NCBI GenBank assembly: GCA_964626405.1
Contig: CAZVFE010000078.1
Location: 1 to 7,101 of the forward strand
Source of the DNA: CAZVFE01 sp964626405
Lineage (GTDB): Bacteria; Bacteroidota; Bacteroidia; Cytophagales; Spirosomataceae
Reading direction: 5' to 3'
Length of the DNA stretch: 7,101 bases
Under the pieces are notes generated by a model, which had not been told where the DNA came from, made no database searches, and worked only from the letters and a program-made list of their open reading frames with translations. A program made the position numbers and the translations under genes. Below, one piece after another: positions 1-5,971 of the stretch (position 1 is its first letter; each line of letters begins with the position of its first letter).

Positions 1-2
1 TA

Positions 3-2048
3 ATGGAGAATAAAAGAACCTTAGTGACGGCGGCTTTGATATATGCCAACGGACCAATACATATCGGACATCTTGCGGGGTGTTATCTACCAGCAGATAT
101 TTATACGCGTTATCTTCGATTAAAGAAGAAAGACGTATTATTTGTTTCAGGAACCGATGAGCATGGCGTGCCTATTACCATCAAAGCGCAAAAAGAAGGG
201 AAATCTCCGAAAGAGATTGTAGATCATTTTTATACTATAATCAATGATTCTTTTAAAGAATTTGGAATTTCTTTTGATACCTATGGAAGAACCTCCGATA
301 AGGTTCATTACGAGGTTTCACAGGATTTCTTTAAAAAATTATACGATCAAGGAGATTTCATTGAAGAAGTATCCGAACAATATTACGACGAAGAAGCACA
401 GCAGTTTTTGGCTGATCGCTATATAACAGGTGAATGTCCGTCTTGTCATGCCGCAAACGCCTATGGAGATCAATGCGAGAAATGTGGTACGGCCCTTTCT
501 CCAACTGAATTAATCAATCCAAAATCTACGCTTTCAGGATCTGCACCTGTGAAAAGGGAGACCAAAAACTGGTATTTACCCTTGGATAGAATGCAACCCA
601 TGTTGGAGAAATTCATTGCTTCGCACCCAGAATGGAAGTCGAATGTGTTGGGACAAGTTAAATCTTGGTTGAATGAGGGATTAAGACCACGAGCGATGAC
701 TCGGGATTTAAATTGGGGGATTCCGGTGCCTTTGCCAGATACAGAAGGGAAGGTGCTTTATGTTTGGTTTGATGCGCCTATTGGTTATATATCCATGACC
801 AAGGCCTTTACGGATAAATGGGAGGATTATTGGAAATCAAAGGAATCTCGTGTAGTGAATTTCATTGGGAAGGATAATATTGTCTTTCATTGTTTGATAT
901 TCCCTGCTATGTGTATGGCTCAGGGAGAATATAATGTAACGGATAATGTACCAGCGAATGAATTTATGAATTTAGAAGGCGATAAGCTTTCTACTTCTCG
1001 AAATTGGGCGGTTTGGTTACATGAATATTTAAAAGATTTTCCGGGCCAACAAGATGTATTACGTTATACCCTTACAGCCCTGGCTCCTGAAACAAAGGAT
1101 TCTGATTTTACTTGGGAGGATTTCCAAACGAAAAATAATTCAGAATTAGTGGGAATCATAGGGAATTTTGTGAACCGGGTATTTGTCTTGATTGAAAAGA
1201 ATTTTGACGGAAAAGTGCCAGAAATTAGCTCAAAAGAAGATGCCGCGAATAATATTCAAGATTTATTAGGTGATTTACCAGAGGAATTGTCGAAACAATT
1301 TGAAAACTTTAAGTTTAGGGAGGCTTTGAGTTCTGCTGTTGAAATTGCGCGTATTGGAAATAAATTCTTGGCGGATTTGGAGCCATGGAAATTAATGAAA
1401 ACCGATAAGCAGGCAGCAGGAGAGGTATTGTACCAAGCAACGCAGTTGGTAGGACATCTTATGGTGGGTTTACAGCCATTTCTACCTTTTACCTCAGAGA
1501 AATTAGCGAAAGGATTAGGGATCCGCGAATATTCTTTTGACGATTTTGAGAACTATCATTTAGTGCCTTCTGGAACAGAAATTCAGAATCCTGGATTATT
1601 ATTTGCAAAGATTGAAGATGAGACAATTCAGGCTCAAATTGATAAATTAAAAAAGCCTTCTACGGAAAATCTGGTGGTTGATGTAGCTGAAGAGGAAGAA
1701 AAAAGCTTGGAGCCAATTGGGGCAGAATGCAATTTTGAGGATTTTATGAAATTGGATTTACGCGTAGGAAAAGTAATCAGTGCAGAACCAATGCCGAAGT
1801 CTAACAAGCTATTAAAATTAGGGATTGATGATGGCTTTAAAATTAGGACTATTCTAAGTGGGATTGCTCAACATTTTGAGGCCAATGAATTGGTTGGAAA
1901 GCAAGTTTGCTTTGTTGCAAATTTGGCACCTAGAAAAATGATGGGTGAAATGTCTGAGGGAATGGTCTTAATGGCAGAAGATTTAAATGGAGATTTAAAA
2001 TTAATTCAGCCACAATCTGAAATCAGAAATGGATCAAAGATTTCTTAA
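3..2048 (+). CDS. metG: Methionyl-tRNA synthetase with fused C-terminal tRNA-binding domain
   Basis: This cytoplasmic class I aminoacyl-tRNA synthetase joins methionine to tRNA-Met using ATP. The 681-residue protein is the normal length for long-form bacterial MetG. The catalytic Rossmann fold carries the HIGH signature at residues 20-23 and GTDEHG at 50-55. A zinc knuckle has Cys145, Cys148, Cys158 and Cys161 (CxxC-x9-CxxC). WFDAPIGY follows, then the KMSKS-loop equivalent KLSTS at about 328-332. A helical anticodon-binding domain follows, roughly 370-550. After an acidic linker, a Trbp111/EMAPII-like tRNA-binding domain begins near residue 578 (FEDFMKLDLRVGKV) and runs to the end. The ATG at base 3 is taken as the true start because the family's N-terminal KRTLVTAA segment follows at once. 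The promoter lies outside the window. The TAATG at bases 1-5 could overlap an upstream stop codon, but this cannot be checked here. Confidence 0.97.
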   Translation: MENKRTLVTAALIYANGPIHIGHLAGCYLPADIYTRYLRLKKKDVLFVSGTDEHGVPITIKAQKEGKSPKEIVDHFYTIINDSFKEFGISFDTYGRTSDKVHYEVSQDFFKKLYDQGDFIEEVSEQYYDEEAQQFLADRYITGECPSCHAANAYGDQCEKCGTALSPTELINPKSTLSGSAPVKRETKNWYLPLDRMQPMLEKFIASHPEWKSNVLGQVKSWLNEGLRPRAMTRDLNWGIPVPLPDTEGKVLYVWFDAPIGYISMTKAFTDKWEDYWKSKESRVVNFIGKDNIVFHCLIFPAMCMAQGEYNVTDNVPANEFMNLEGDKLSTSRNWAVWLHEYLKDFPGQQDVLRYTLTALAPETKDSDFTWEDFQTKNNSELVGIIGNFVNRVFVLIEKNFDGKVPEISSKEDAANNIQDLLGDLPEELSKQFENFKFREALSSAVEIARIGNKFLADLEPWKLMKTDKQAAGEVLYQATQLVGHLMVGLQPFLPFTSEKLAKGLGIREYSFDDFENYHLVPSGTEIQNPGLLFAKIEDETIQAQIDKLKKPSTENLVVDVAEEEEKSLEPIGAECNFEDFMKLDLRVGKVISAEPMPKSNKLLKLGIDDGFKIRTILSGIAQHFEANELVGKQVCFVANLAPRKMMGEMSEGMVLMAEDLNGDLKLIQPQSEIRNGSKIS

Positions 2049-2109
2049 GGTATAAATTTATAATTTTCCCCTAATAGCACAGTATATAATTGTTTATCAA
2101 AAACATAGA

Positions 2110-2190
2110 ATAGTTTAAAATAGGGCAAAAAAATAAGGTAAACAGATGCTGTCTACCTTATTTAAAACCTCTAAACCTATTTTAAACTAT
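2110..2190. repeat. 15-bp perfect inverted repeat enclosing hairpin A
   Basis: ATAGTTTAAAATAGG at 2110-2124 is the exact reverse complement of CCTATTTTAAACTAT at 2176-2190. The arms are 51 bp apart, and the terminator hairpin at 2131-2163 sits between them, giving a nested cruciform or long two-tier hairpin. The right arm lies inside the conserved box that follows hairpin A and includes the first two bases of its ATG. I do not see an equivalent outer arm around hairpin B. The role is unknown: it may stabilise a 3' RNA end or mask the box. Confidence 0.7.
2131..2163. terminator. Bidirectional rho-independent terminator (hairpin A) downstream of metG
   Basis: A perfect 10-bp arm AAATAAGGTA (2131-2140) pairs with TACCTTATTT (2154-2163). 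Inside, after one A/C mismatch, ACAG pairs with CTGT around an ATG loop. Read on the minus strand, the stem runs into a seven-T tract, a canonical intrinsic terminator. On the plus strand the tail is the weaker TTATTT. It lies about 80 nt past the metG stop, between convergent genes, so it may stop transcripts from both sides. The pairing is seen directly; the termination role is inferred. Confidence 0.75.
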
Positions 2191-2195
2191 GAAAA
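2168..2195. repeat. Conserved hairpin-adjacent box, copy A
   Basis: This 28-nt box begins CCTCTAAACCTATTT and ends ACTATGAAAA on the plus strand. It lies four bases past hairpin A. It matches the box at 2331-2356 except for two extra bases in the central AT run. On the plus strand its ATG at 2189 opens a 40-codon reading frame ending at 2311. On the minus strand the box lies just upstream of the terminator stem. The functional strand cannot be decided from one locus. It may be a Bacteroidota leader/translation-initiation element or a 3'-UTR motif. Confidence 0.6.
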
Positions 2196-2292
2196 TTTTC
2201 TTTTCTTTAACTTCGAAAAGTTATACAAATTTAATACTTTTTTTTAAATTATATCAAATAAATACAAAAAAATTTTTTTTTCCTGATAAAGC

Positions 2293-2325
2293 AAAAAAAA
2301 AGATGTCGTAAAATACAACATCTTT
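2293..2325 (-). terminator. Rho-independent terminator (hairpin B) of the secreted-protein gene
   Basis: The arms AAAGATGT (2299-2306) and ACATCTTT (2318-2325) pair over 8 bp. A C/A mismatch and two inner GT/AC pairs follow, closing on an AAAAT loop. On the minus strand the stem is followed by an unbroken T tract to 2293. It lies about 40 nt beyond the stop codon of the minus-strand gene ending at 2367, the right place and orientation to end that transcript. Stem plus T tract is a standard intrinsic terminator. Confidence 0.82.
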
Positions 2326-2330
2326 ATTTA

Positions 2331-2356
2331 CCTCTAAACCTATTTAACTATGAAAA
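2331..2356. repeat. Conserved hairpin-adjacent box, copy B
   Basis: This is the second copy of the box at 2168-2195, 26 nt long, again just to the right of a terminator hairpin. It begins CCTCTAAACCTATTT and ends ACTATGAAAA. The two hairpins have different stem sequences while the boxes are nearly identical. This argues against a single recent duplication of the whole module. On the plus strand its ATG (2350) opens only a 16-codon frame to 2400, antisense to the end of the secreted-protein gene. Read on the minus strand it is the 3' UTR of that gene. Confidence 0.6.
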
Positions 2357-2366
2357 CTACTAATTT

Positions 2367-2840
2367 TTACATCTCGATTCCAGGAAGTACCACTTTATAA
2401 ACTGTGCTACTTGTATCTTCAAGATTTAATTCCTCATCAGAAATCACATTTGATCTTAAATCCCAGATTAAATTTAACTTTGTTGATGAAGCTTTAATCT
2501 CATTTAATAAATCTAACGAATTTTCGTCTAGAATGTTTTCTTTCTGTTTATAAATTTTTGCTATAGTCTCATTGAAAATTGTAATATCCTCAGATGAAAC
2601 CTTTAAGTAAGCTAAATTCTTATTATTGAAATCTTCTAAAATCTGAATTGTTTTCTCGACATTTTTGGTATCGATGTTTCTCGCTAAAGATTTGATCTTT
2701 GCGTTGATAGTTTCGTCTCTTCTAACTAACTCTTCTACTACACGGTTTCTTTTTACTAATACACCGTTTACACTTGCTGCTGATACTTCAGTACTGATTA
2801 ATCCAATTAATGCAAATACTATTAATAATCTTGTTTTCAT
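2367..2840 (-). CDS. Small secreted protein of unknown function
   Basis: I do not recognise this 157-residue protein. It starts with a clear Sec signal peptide: a basic MKTR N-region, a hydrophobic stretch LLIVFALIGLI at about 5-15, and a likely signal peptidase I site after V-S-A at residue 21. There is no lipobox Cys, and the protein has no cysteine at all. The mature part, about 136 residues, is rich in Lys, Asn, Glu and Leu and looks helical. The C-terminus is less charged and ends VVLPGIEM. The likely location is the periplasm. The gene is monocistronic: it has its own -7/-33 promoter upstream and a strong terminator (2293-2325) downstream, and its neighbours are unrelated housekeeping genes. 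The signal peptide, the good ATG and the matching promoter and terminator make it a real gene. Its function cannot be assigned. Confidence 0.85.
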   Translation of the reverse strand: MKTRLLIVFALIGLISTEVSAASVNGVLVKRNRVVEELVRRDETINAKIKSLARNIDTKNVEKTIQILEDFNNKNLAYLKVSSEDITIFNETIAKIYKQKENILDENSLDLLNEIKASSTKLNLIWDLRSNVISDEELNLEDTSSTVYKVVLPGIEM

Positions 2841-3086
2841 CTTTTTGTTATATTTTTAACTAATGATTACGATACAAAATTATTGTATTATTTCTATATA
2901 TGCAATCTTGAAATATTTATATTTTTATATTGAAAACTGAAGATTATTTGGATTTTGGCTATTTTTCAAAATTTTATTTGGAAAATTCGCTTAAAAATTC
3001 CTTAGAAAGTGATTTTTTTTAGTTTAGTGAAATTATTAGAAATGTACAATTATTTGAAAAATTCAAAAATTCTTGAAAAAGTACAA
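2841..3086. other. AT-rich spacer between pth and the secreted-protein gene
   Basis: Apart from the promoter at 2875-2905, this 246-bp stretch holds no supportable gene. Long A and T runs upstream of the promoter could act as an UP-like element. Near the pth stop there is an imperfect direct repeat: GTACAAT followed by a similar TT/GA-rich tail at 3044 and again at 3081. A weak hairpin (TTCAA/TTGAA arms, then five Ts on the minus strand) at about 3061-3080 is the only candidate pth terminator. Confidence 0.5.
2875..2905 (-). promoter_or_regulatory. Bacteroidota-type promoter for the secreted-protein gene
   Basis: On the minus strand a perfect TAnnTTTG -7 box (TAATTTTG, plus-strand 2875-2882) is preceded by a TTG -33 element (plus-strand 2903-2905) with 20 nt between. 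Both sequence and spacing fit the known consensus for the primary sigma factor of Bacteroidota. The start codon lies 34 nt downstream, which gives a 5' UTR of roughly 25-30 nt. No strong Shine-Dalgarno is seen before the ATG, only an A-rich stretch, which is usual in this phylum. Confidence 0.7.
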
Positions 3087-3650
3087 TCATTGATTGAATT
3101 TATTCATTGTTTTATCGATTCCTTCCAAGCAAAAATTGATGATTATCTCTTGAGTTCTTGTTAAAATACCATTCATTTTCTCCATTTCTTCCTCTGAAAA
3201 CCTCCCAAGAACGTAATTTACTTGATTTCCTTTATGAAATTCATCTCCAATTCCCATGCGTAGTCGATTATAAATTTGACTATTGATGGATTCTTCTATA
3301 GACTTTAAACCATTATGTCCACCTGCTGAACCTTTTGGTTTAGCGCGAAGTGTTTCTAGAGGTAAAGCTAGGTCATCTACTAAAACTAGTAGATTTTCCA
3401 TGGGTATTTTGAGGTTTTTAATCCAATAATCAACCGATTTTCCAGAGCGGTTCATATAGGTATTGGGTTTTAATAGGTAGATATTTTTTCCTTTATAGCG
3501 AAATTGGGTCATGGAACCATAACGAACTTCGGTAAACTTTAAATCTAAATCCTTTGCCATTTCATCCAAAGCCATAAATCCAATATTATGTCTTGTAAAC
3601 ATATATTCGATTCCAATATTCCCTAAACCAACGATAAGATAATTACTCAT
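3087..3650 (-). CDS. pth: Peptidyl-tRNA hydrolase
   Basis: This cytoplasmic enzyme cleaves the ester bond of peptidyl-tRNAs that drop off the ribosome and so recycles tRNA. The 187 residues are the family's usual length. Family signatures appear in order: GLGNIG at 8-13, TRHNIGF with the catalytic His21, KPNTYMNRSG with Asn67, DDLALP with Asp93, and GSAGGHNGLKSI with His112 and Asn113, then RLRMGIG. The usual NPG near the N-terminus is NIG here, which I recall as common in Bacteroidota. The ATG follows the upstream dehydrogenase gene's TAA with no spacer (TAAATG). The two are therefore probably on one mRNA and translated by reinitiation. The 3' side has only a weak AT-rich hairpin near 3061-3080 as a possible terminator. 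Confidence 0.97.
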   Translation of the reverse strand: MSNYLIVGLGNIGIEYMFTRHNIGFMALDEMAKDLDLKFTEVRYGSMTQFRYKGKNIYLLKPNTYMNRSGKSVDYWIKNLKIPMENLLVLVDDLALPLETLRAKPKGSAGGHNGLKSIEESINSQIYNRLRMGIGDEFHKGNQVNYVLGRFSEEEMEKMNGILTRTQEIIINFCLEGIDKTMNKFNQ

Positions 3651-4397
3651 TTAATTTCTTTTTATCAAATTAAAACTGGCTTGTGCAGTGGGCATGATCG
3701 TAATATCAGCTAAATTCACATGGGCTGGTGCTTCTATCATATAGCGAATTACTTCAGCAATATCTTCCGCAACAAGTGGTTTAAAACCTTCGTATACTTT
3801 ATCAGCTCTTTCCTGATCTCCTTTAAAGCGTACTTTGGAGAATTCTGTATTTACTGCGCCAGGAGCAATGGAGGATACTTTTATATGATATGGATTAAAA
3901 TCCATTCGCATGCCTTGGGTTAGGGCTTCCACGGCAAATTTAGATGCGCAATATACTCCTCCGTTAGGATATACGAATTTTCCTGCAGTTGAAGATAAGT
4001 TTATTATATGTCCCGAATTTCTTTTTACCATTCCTGGAGAGATTAATCGGGTGATATATAATAGTCCTTTTACATTGATATCCATCATTTTATCCCAATC
4101 CTCTGTATTTCCCTCGTGGATGGATTCAAAACCGTGGGCATTACCGGCATTATTAATTAAGATATCAATTTCTTTCCATTCCTCAGGAAGGCTATCGTAA
4201 GCTAATTTTGTTTCTTCCTTATTACTTATATCGAATACCAATATTTTCGTAGGTACTTGCAGTTCATTTGCCAACTCATTTAATCGATCTTCTCTTCTTC
4301 CTGCAAGAATTAATTCATAGCCGTCTTTATTCATGGCAAAGGCTGTTGCCTTGCCAATTCCCGAACTCGCCCCTGTAATAAATATTCTTTTCGACAT
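3651..4397 (-). CDS. YdfG-like NADP-dependent short-chain dehydrogenase
   Basis: This 248-residue classical SDR reduces or oxidises a carbonyl/hydroxyl group with NADP(H). The nucleotide-binding TGASSGIG motif is at residues 8-15, and the AGRR segment (Arg34, Arg35) after the second strand favours NADP over NAD. NNAG is at 82-85 and catalytic Asn108 follows. The active-site Ser136, Tyr149 and Lys153 form the Sx12YxxxK pattern. Several stretches closely resemble E. coli YdfG (3-hydroxy acid dehydrogenase/malonic semialdehyde reductase): the LPEEWKEIDILINNAG region, TEFSKVRFKGD and the C-terminal PAHVNLADITIMPTAQ. That chemistry is likely, but the substrate is inferred. The start is the ATG at 4397, which immediately precedes the Rossmann motif. 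The open frame extends past it only because of the N gap. The gene is directly followed by pth. Confidence 0.93.
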   Translation of the reverse strand: MSKRIFITGASSGIGKATAFAMNKDGYELILAGRREDRLNELANELQVPTKILVFDISNKEETKLAYDSLPEEWKEIDILINNAGNAHGFESIHEGNTEDWDKMMDINVKGLLYITRLISPGMVKRNSGHIINLSSTAGKFVYPNGGVYCASKFAVEALTQGMRMDFNPYHIKVSSIAPGAVNTEFSKVRFKGDQERADKVYEGFKPLVAEDIAEVIRYMIEAPAHVNLADITIMPTAQASFNLIKRN

Positions 4398-4405
4398 AAT
4401 TCTTA

Positions 4406-4505
4406 NNNNNNNNNNNNNNNNNNNNNNNNNNNNNNNNNNNNNNNNNNNNNNNNNNNNNNNNNNNNNNNNNNNNNNNNNNNNNNNNNNNNNNNNNNNNNNN
4501 NNNNN
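4406..4505. other. Assembly gap of 100 N
   Basis: Exactly 100 undetermined bases lie between the end of rlmB and the start of the dehydrogenase gene. A run of exactly 100 is the conventional placeholder for a scaffold gap of unknown length, so the real distance may differ. Eight known bases remain before the dehydrogenase ATG. The stop codon of rlmB and any promoter, terminator or small gene between the two are hidden here. Reading frames that cross the gap are artefacts. Confidence 0.98.
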
Positions 4506-5274
4506 ACTTAATTGCTTCATATAAAATGATTCCTGTTGCAACAGAAACATTTAAGGATTCAATTTTTCCTAATTGAGGAATTTTTACGCGTGAATCCGAG
4601 ATTTGTTGAAGGTTCTCTGAAATCCCGTTTTCTTCTGAACCCATGATGATGGCCAAAGGACCCTCATAGGTTTCCTCATGATAGAATTTATTTCCTTTTT
4701 CTGTAACAGAAACGATTTTTAATCCTGATTCCTTTAAATTCTTAACTGCTTCTTCAAATCGTTCTTCTCTACAAACAGGTAAGTGGTTCAAAGCCCCAGA
4801 GGAGGTCTTCATGGCATCTCCATTGATTTGCGCAGCACCTTTAGAAGGAATTAAGATAGCGTGTACTCCCGCACTTTCAGCAGTTCGGGCAATTGCTCCA
4901 AAATTTCTTACGTCGGTAATTCGATCCAAAACTAAAATGAAAGGGTCAATTCCTTGTTCGAATTTTTCTGCGATGATATTATCAATTTTTGCATAATTCA
5001 CCATGGAAGTAAAAGCAATTACACCTTGGTGATTTTTTCGGGTAATTCTATTCAGTTTTTCCATCGGAACTTTCTGAACAAAAATACCACGTGCTTCCGC
5101 TAATTCTTGAATTTCGGTTTTTCCTAATTCGCGTTGAATTAAGATTTTATCAATCTCTTTTTCAGATTGAAGGGTCTCTAAAACCGTCTGAATACCAAAA
5201 ACATAATCTGCTTTATCTGTTTTTGGGGTGGTATAATGAAAAGTTCTTTTTCTACCTTGAAAATTGTCTGACAT
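4506..5274 (-). CDS. rlmB: 23S rRNA (guanosine-2'-O-)-methyltransferase RlmB, 3' end lost in gap
   Basis: This SPOUT-fold SAM-dependent enzyme 2'-O-methylates G2251 in the peptidyl-transferase P loop of 23S rRNA. The visible 256 residues begin with a short basic tail. An N-terminal RNA-binding substrate domain follows, starting at YVFGIQTVLETL (24-35) and including RITRKNHQGVIA. The trefoil-knot domain carries DVRNFGAIARTA with Asn124 and Arg130, then MGSEENGIS with Glu214, and finally SLNVSVATGI. These residues sit at a constant offset of 16 from Asn108, Arg114 and Glu198 of the E. coli enzyme. That places the expected C-terminus within about four residues of the last readable codon (Lys256), and the next base is a T that could begin a stop. 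The gene is therefore essentially complete. Its start is the ATG at 5274, 17 nt from a -7 box. Confidence 0.95.
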
Positions 5275-5291
5275 AGAATCTATTTGAATTA

Positions 5292-5299
5292 CAAAGTTA
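5292..5299 (-). promoter_or_regulatory. -7 box of the rlmB promoter
   Basis: TAACTTTG on the minus strand is a perfect match to the Bacteroidota TAnnTTTG consensus. It lies 17 nt before the rlmB ATG, so the predicted 5' UTR is only about 10-15 nt. I do not see a clear TTG at -33; an upstream TTTG directly abutting the box is too close. It shares the 58-bp divergent spacer with the promoter at 5320-5327. Confidence 0.55.
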
Positions 5300-5319
5300 C
5301 AAATCTTATGATAATTATT

Positions 5320-5327
5320 TACCTTTG
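5320..5327 (+). promoter_or_regulatory. -7 box of the O-methyltransferase promoter, near-leaderless
   Basis: TACCTTTG is a perfect TAnnTTTG match on the plus strand. Only five bases (CGTCA) separate it from the ATG at 5333. Transcription would then start at or within a few bases of the start codon, giving a leaderless or almost leaderless mRNA. No convincing -33 TTG is found at the usual spacing. The box itself is clear; the leaderless reading is inferred. Confidence 0.6.
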
Positions 5328-5332
5328 CGTCA

Positions 5333-5971
5333 ATGGAAATTACAAATGCGCTTATAGAGCAATATATTGAACTATTTTCGGAGAAGGAACCGGAGCTTTT
5401 ACAGCGTTTGAATAGGGAAACTCATGTAAAAATCTTGCAGCCCCGAATGCTTTCTGGCGCTATACAAGGACGATTTCTTTCATTGATATCGCATTTATCC
5501 TCTCCAAAATTGATTCTTGAAATTGGTACCTATACGGGTTATTCTGCCTTGTGTTTAGCAGAAGGACTAAGGCCGGATGGCAAATTAATTACGATTGATA
5601 TCAATGAGGAATTAGTTGATTTTACCAAAAAATATTTTGATGAATCTATTTATAAGGATCAAATTGACTATCGGATTGCCGATGCAAAAGAAGAGATAAA
5701 GGGAATAAATCAGGAAATTGATTTATGTTTTATTGATGCAGATAAGAAATCCTATCCCTATTATTTGGATCAGGTAATTCCAAAAATGAAGAAAGGTGGA
5801 ATCATTTTAGTGGATAATGTTTTATGGGATGGCAAAGTAGCAGAGGAGGATAAGCAGGATAAAACCACCAATTTATTAAGAGATTTCAATAAGCAGATTG
5901 CGGATAATCCACTTTTACAACCTGTTTTATTACCTTTAAGAGATGGTATTTATTTAATTCGTGTAAAATAA
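5333..5971 (+). CDS. SAM-dependent O-methyltransferase, COMT/TrmR-like family
   Basis: This 212-residue class I methyltransferase belongs to the metal-dependent catechol/caffeoyl-CoA O-methyltransferase family (Methyltransf_3). After a helical N-terminal cap, MLSGAIQGRFL at 39-49 is typical of the bacterial branch. The SAM-binding motif ILEIGTYTGYSA is at 61-72, and an acidic ITIDIN strand end contacts the ribose. IDAD (Asp135) and DNVLWDG (Asp161, Asn162) supply the three metal ligands. A bacterial homologue, B. subtilis TrmR (YrrM), methylates 5-hydroxyuridine in tRNA. That role would suit the translation-related neighbours but is only inferred, and a small-molecule catechol substrate remains possible. 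The start follows a perfect -7 box closely. The stop overlaps the next gene's ATG by one base (TAATG), indicating a coupled two-gene operon. Confidence 0.92.
   Translation: MEITNALIEQYIELFSEKEPELLQRLNRETHVKILQPRMLSGAIQGRFLSLISHLSSPKLILEIGTYTGYSALCLAEGLRPDGKLITIDINEELVDFTKKYFDESIYKDQIDYRIADAKEEIKGINQEIDLCFIDADKKSYPYYLDQVIPKMKKGGIILVDNVLWDGKVAEEDKQDKTTNLLRDFNKQIADNPLLQPVLLPLRDGIYLIRVK

Noticed and set aside
984..998. KLSTS in place of KMSKS in MetG as a defective or unusual active site
   Set aside because: Class I synthetases tolerate variation in this loop and K(I/L/F)STS forms are common in MetG. All other motifs are intact.
2051..2062. TATAAATTTATA palindrome after metG as an operator
   Set aside because: Short pure A/T palindromes are expected by chance in this AT-rich spacer, and no promoter lies beside it.
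2350..2400. 16-codon frame opened by box copy B
   Set aside because: It is very short and antisense to the end of the secreted-protein gene. It is only of interest as part of the box motif.
2665..2859. 64-codon plus-strand frame opposite the secreted-protein gene
   Set aside because: It is antisense to a gene with a signal peptide, promoter and terminator. It has no start signal of its own and no recognisable family.
3720..4200. Two plus-strand frames opposite the dehydrogenase
   Set aside because: They are antisense shadows of a well-conserved SDR gene and have no promoter or family resemblance.
4327..4550. Open frames crossing the N run, appearing to extend rlmB and the dehydrogenase into each other
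   Set aside because: The frames are open only because N codons carry no stops. Family alignments place the rlmB end at the gap and the dehydrogenase start at 4397.
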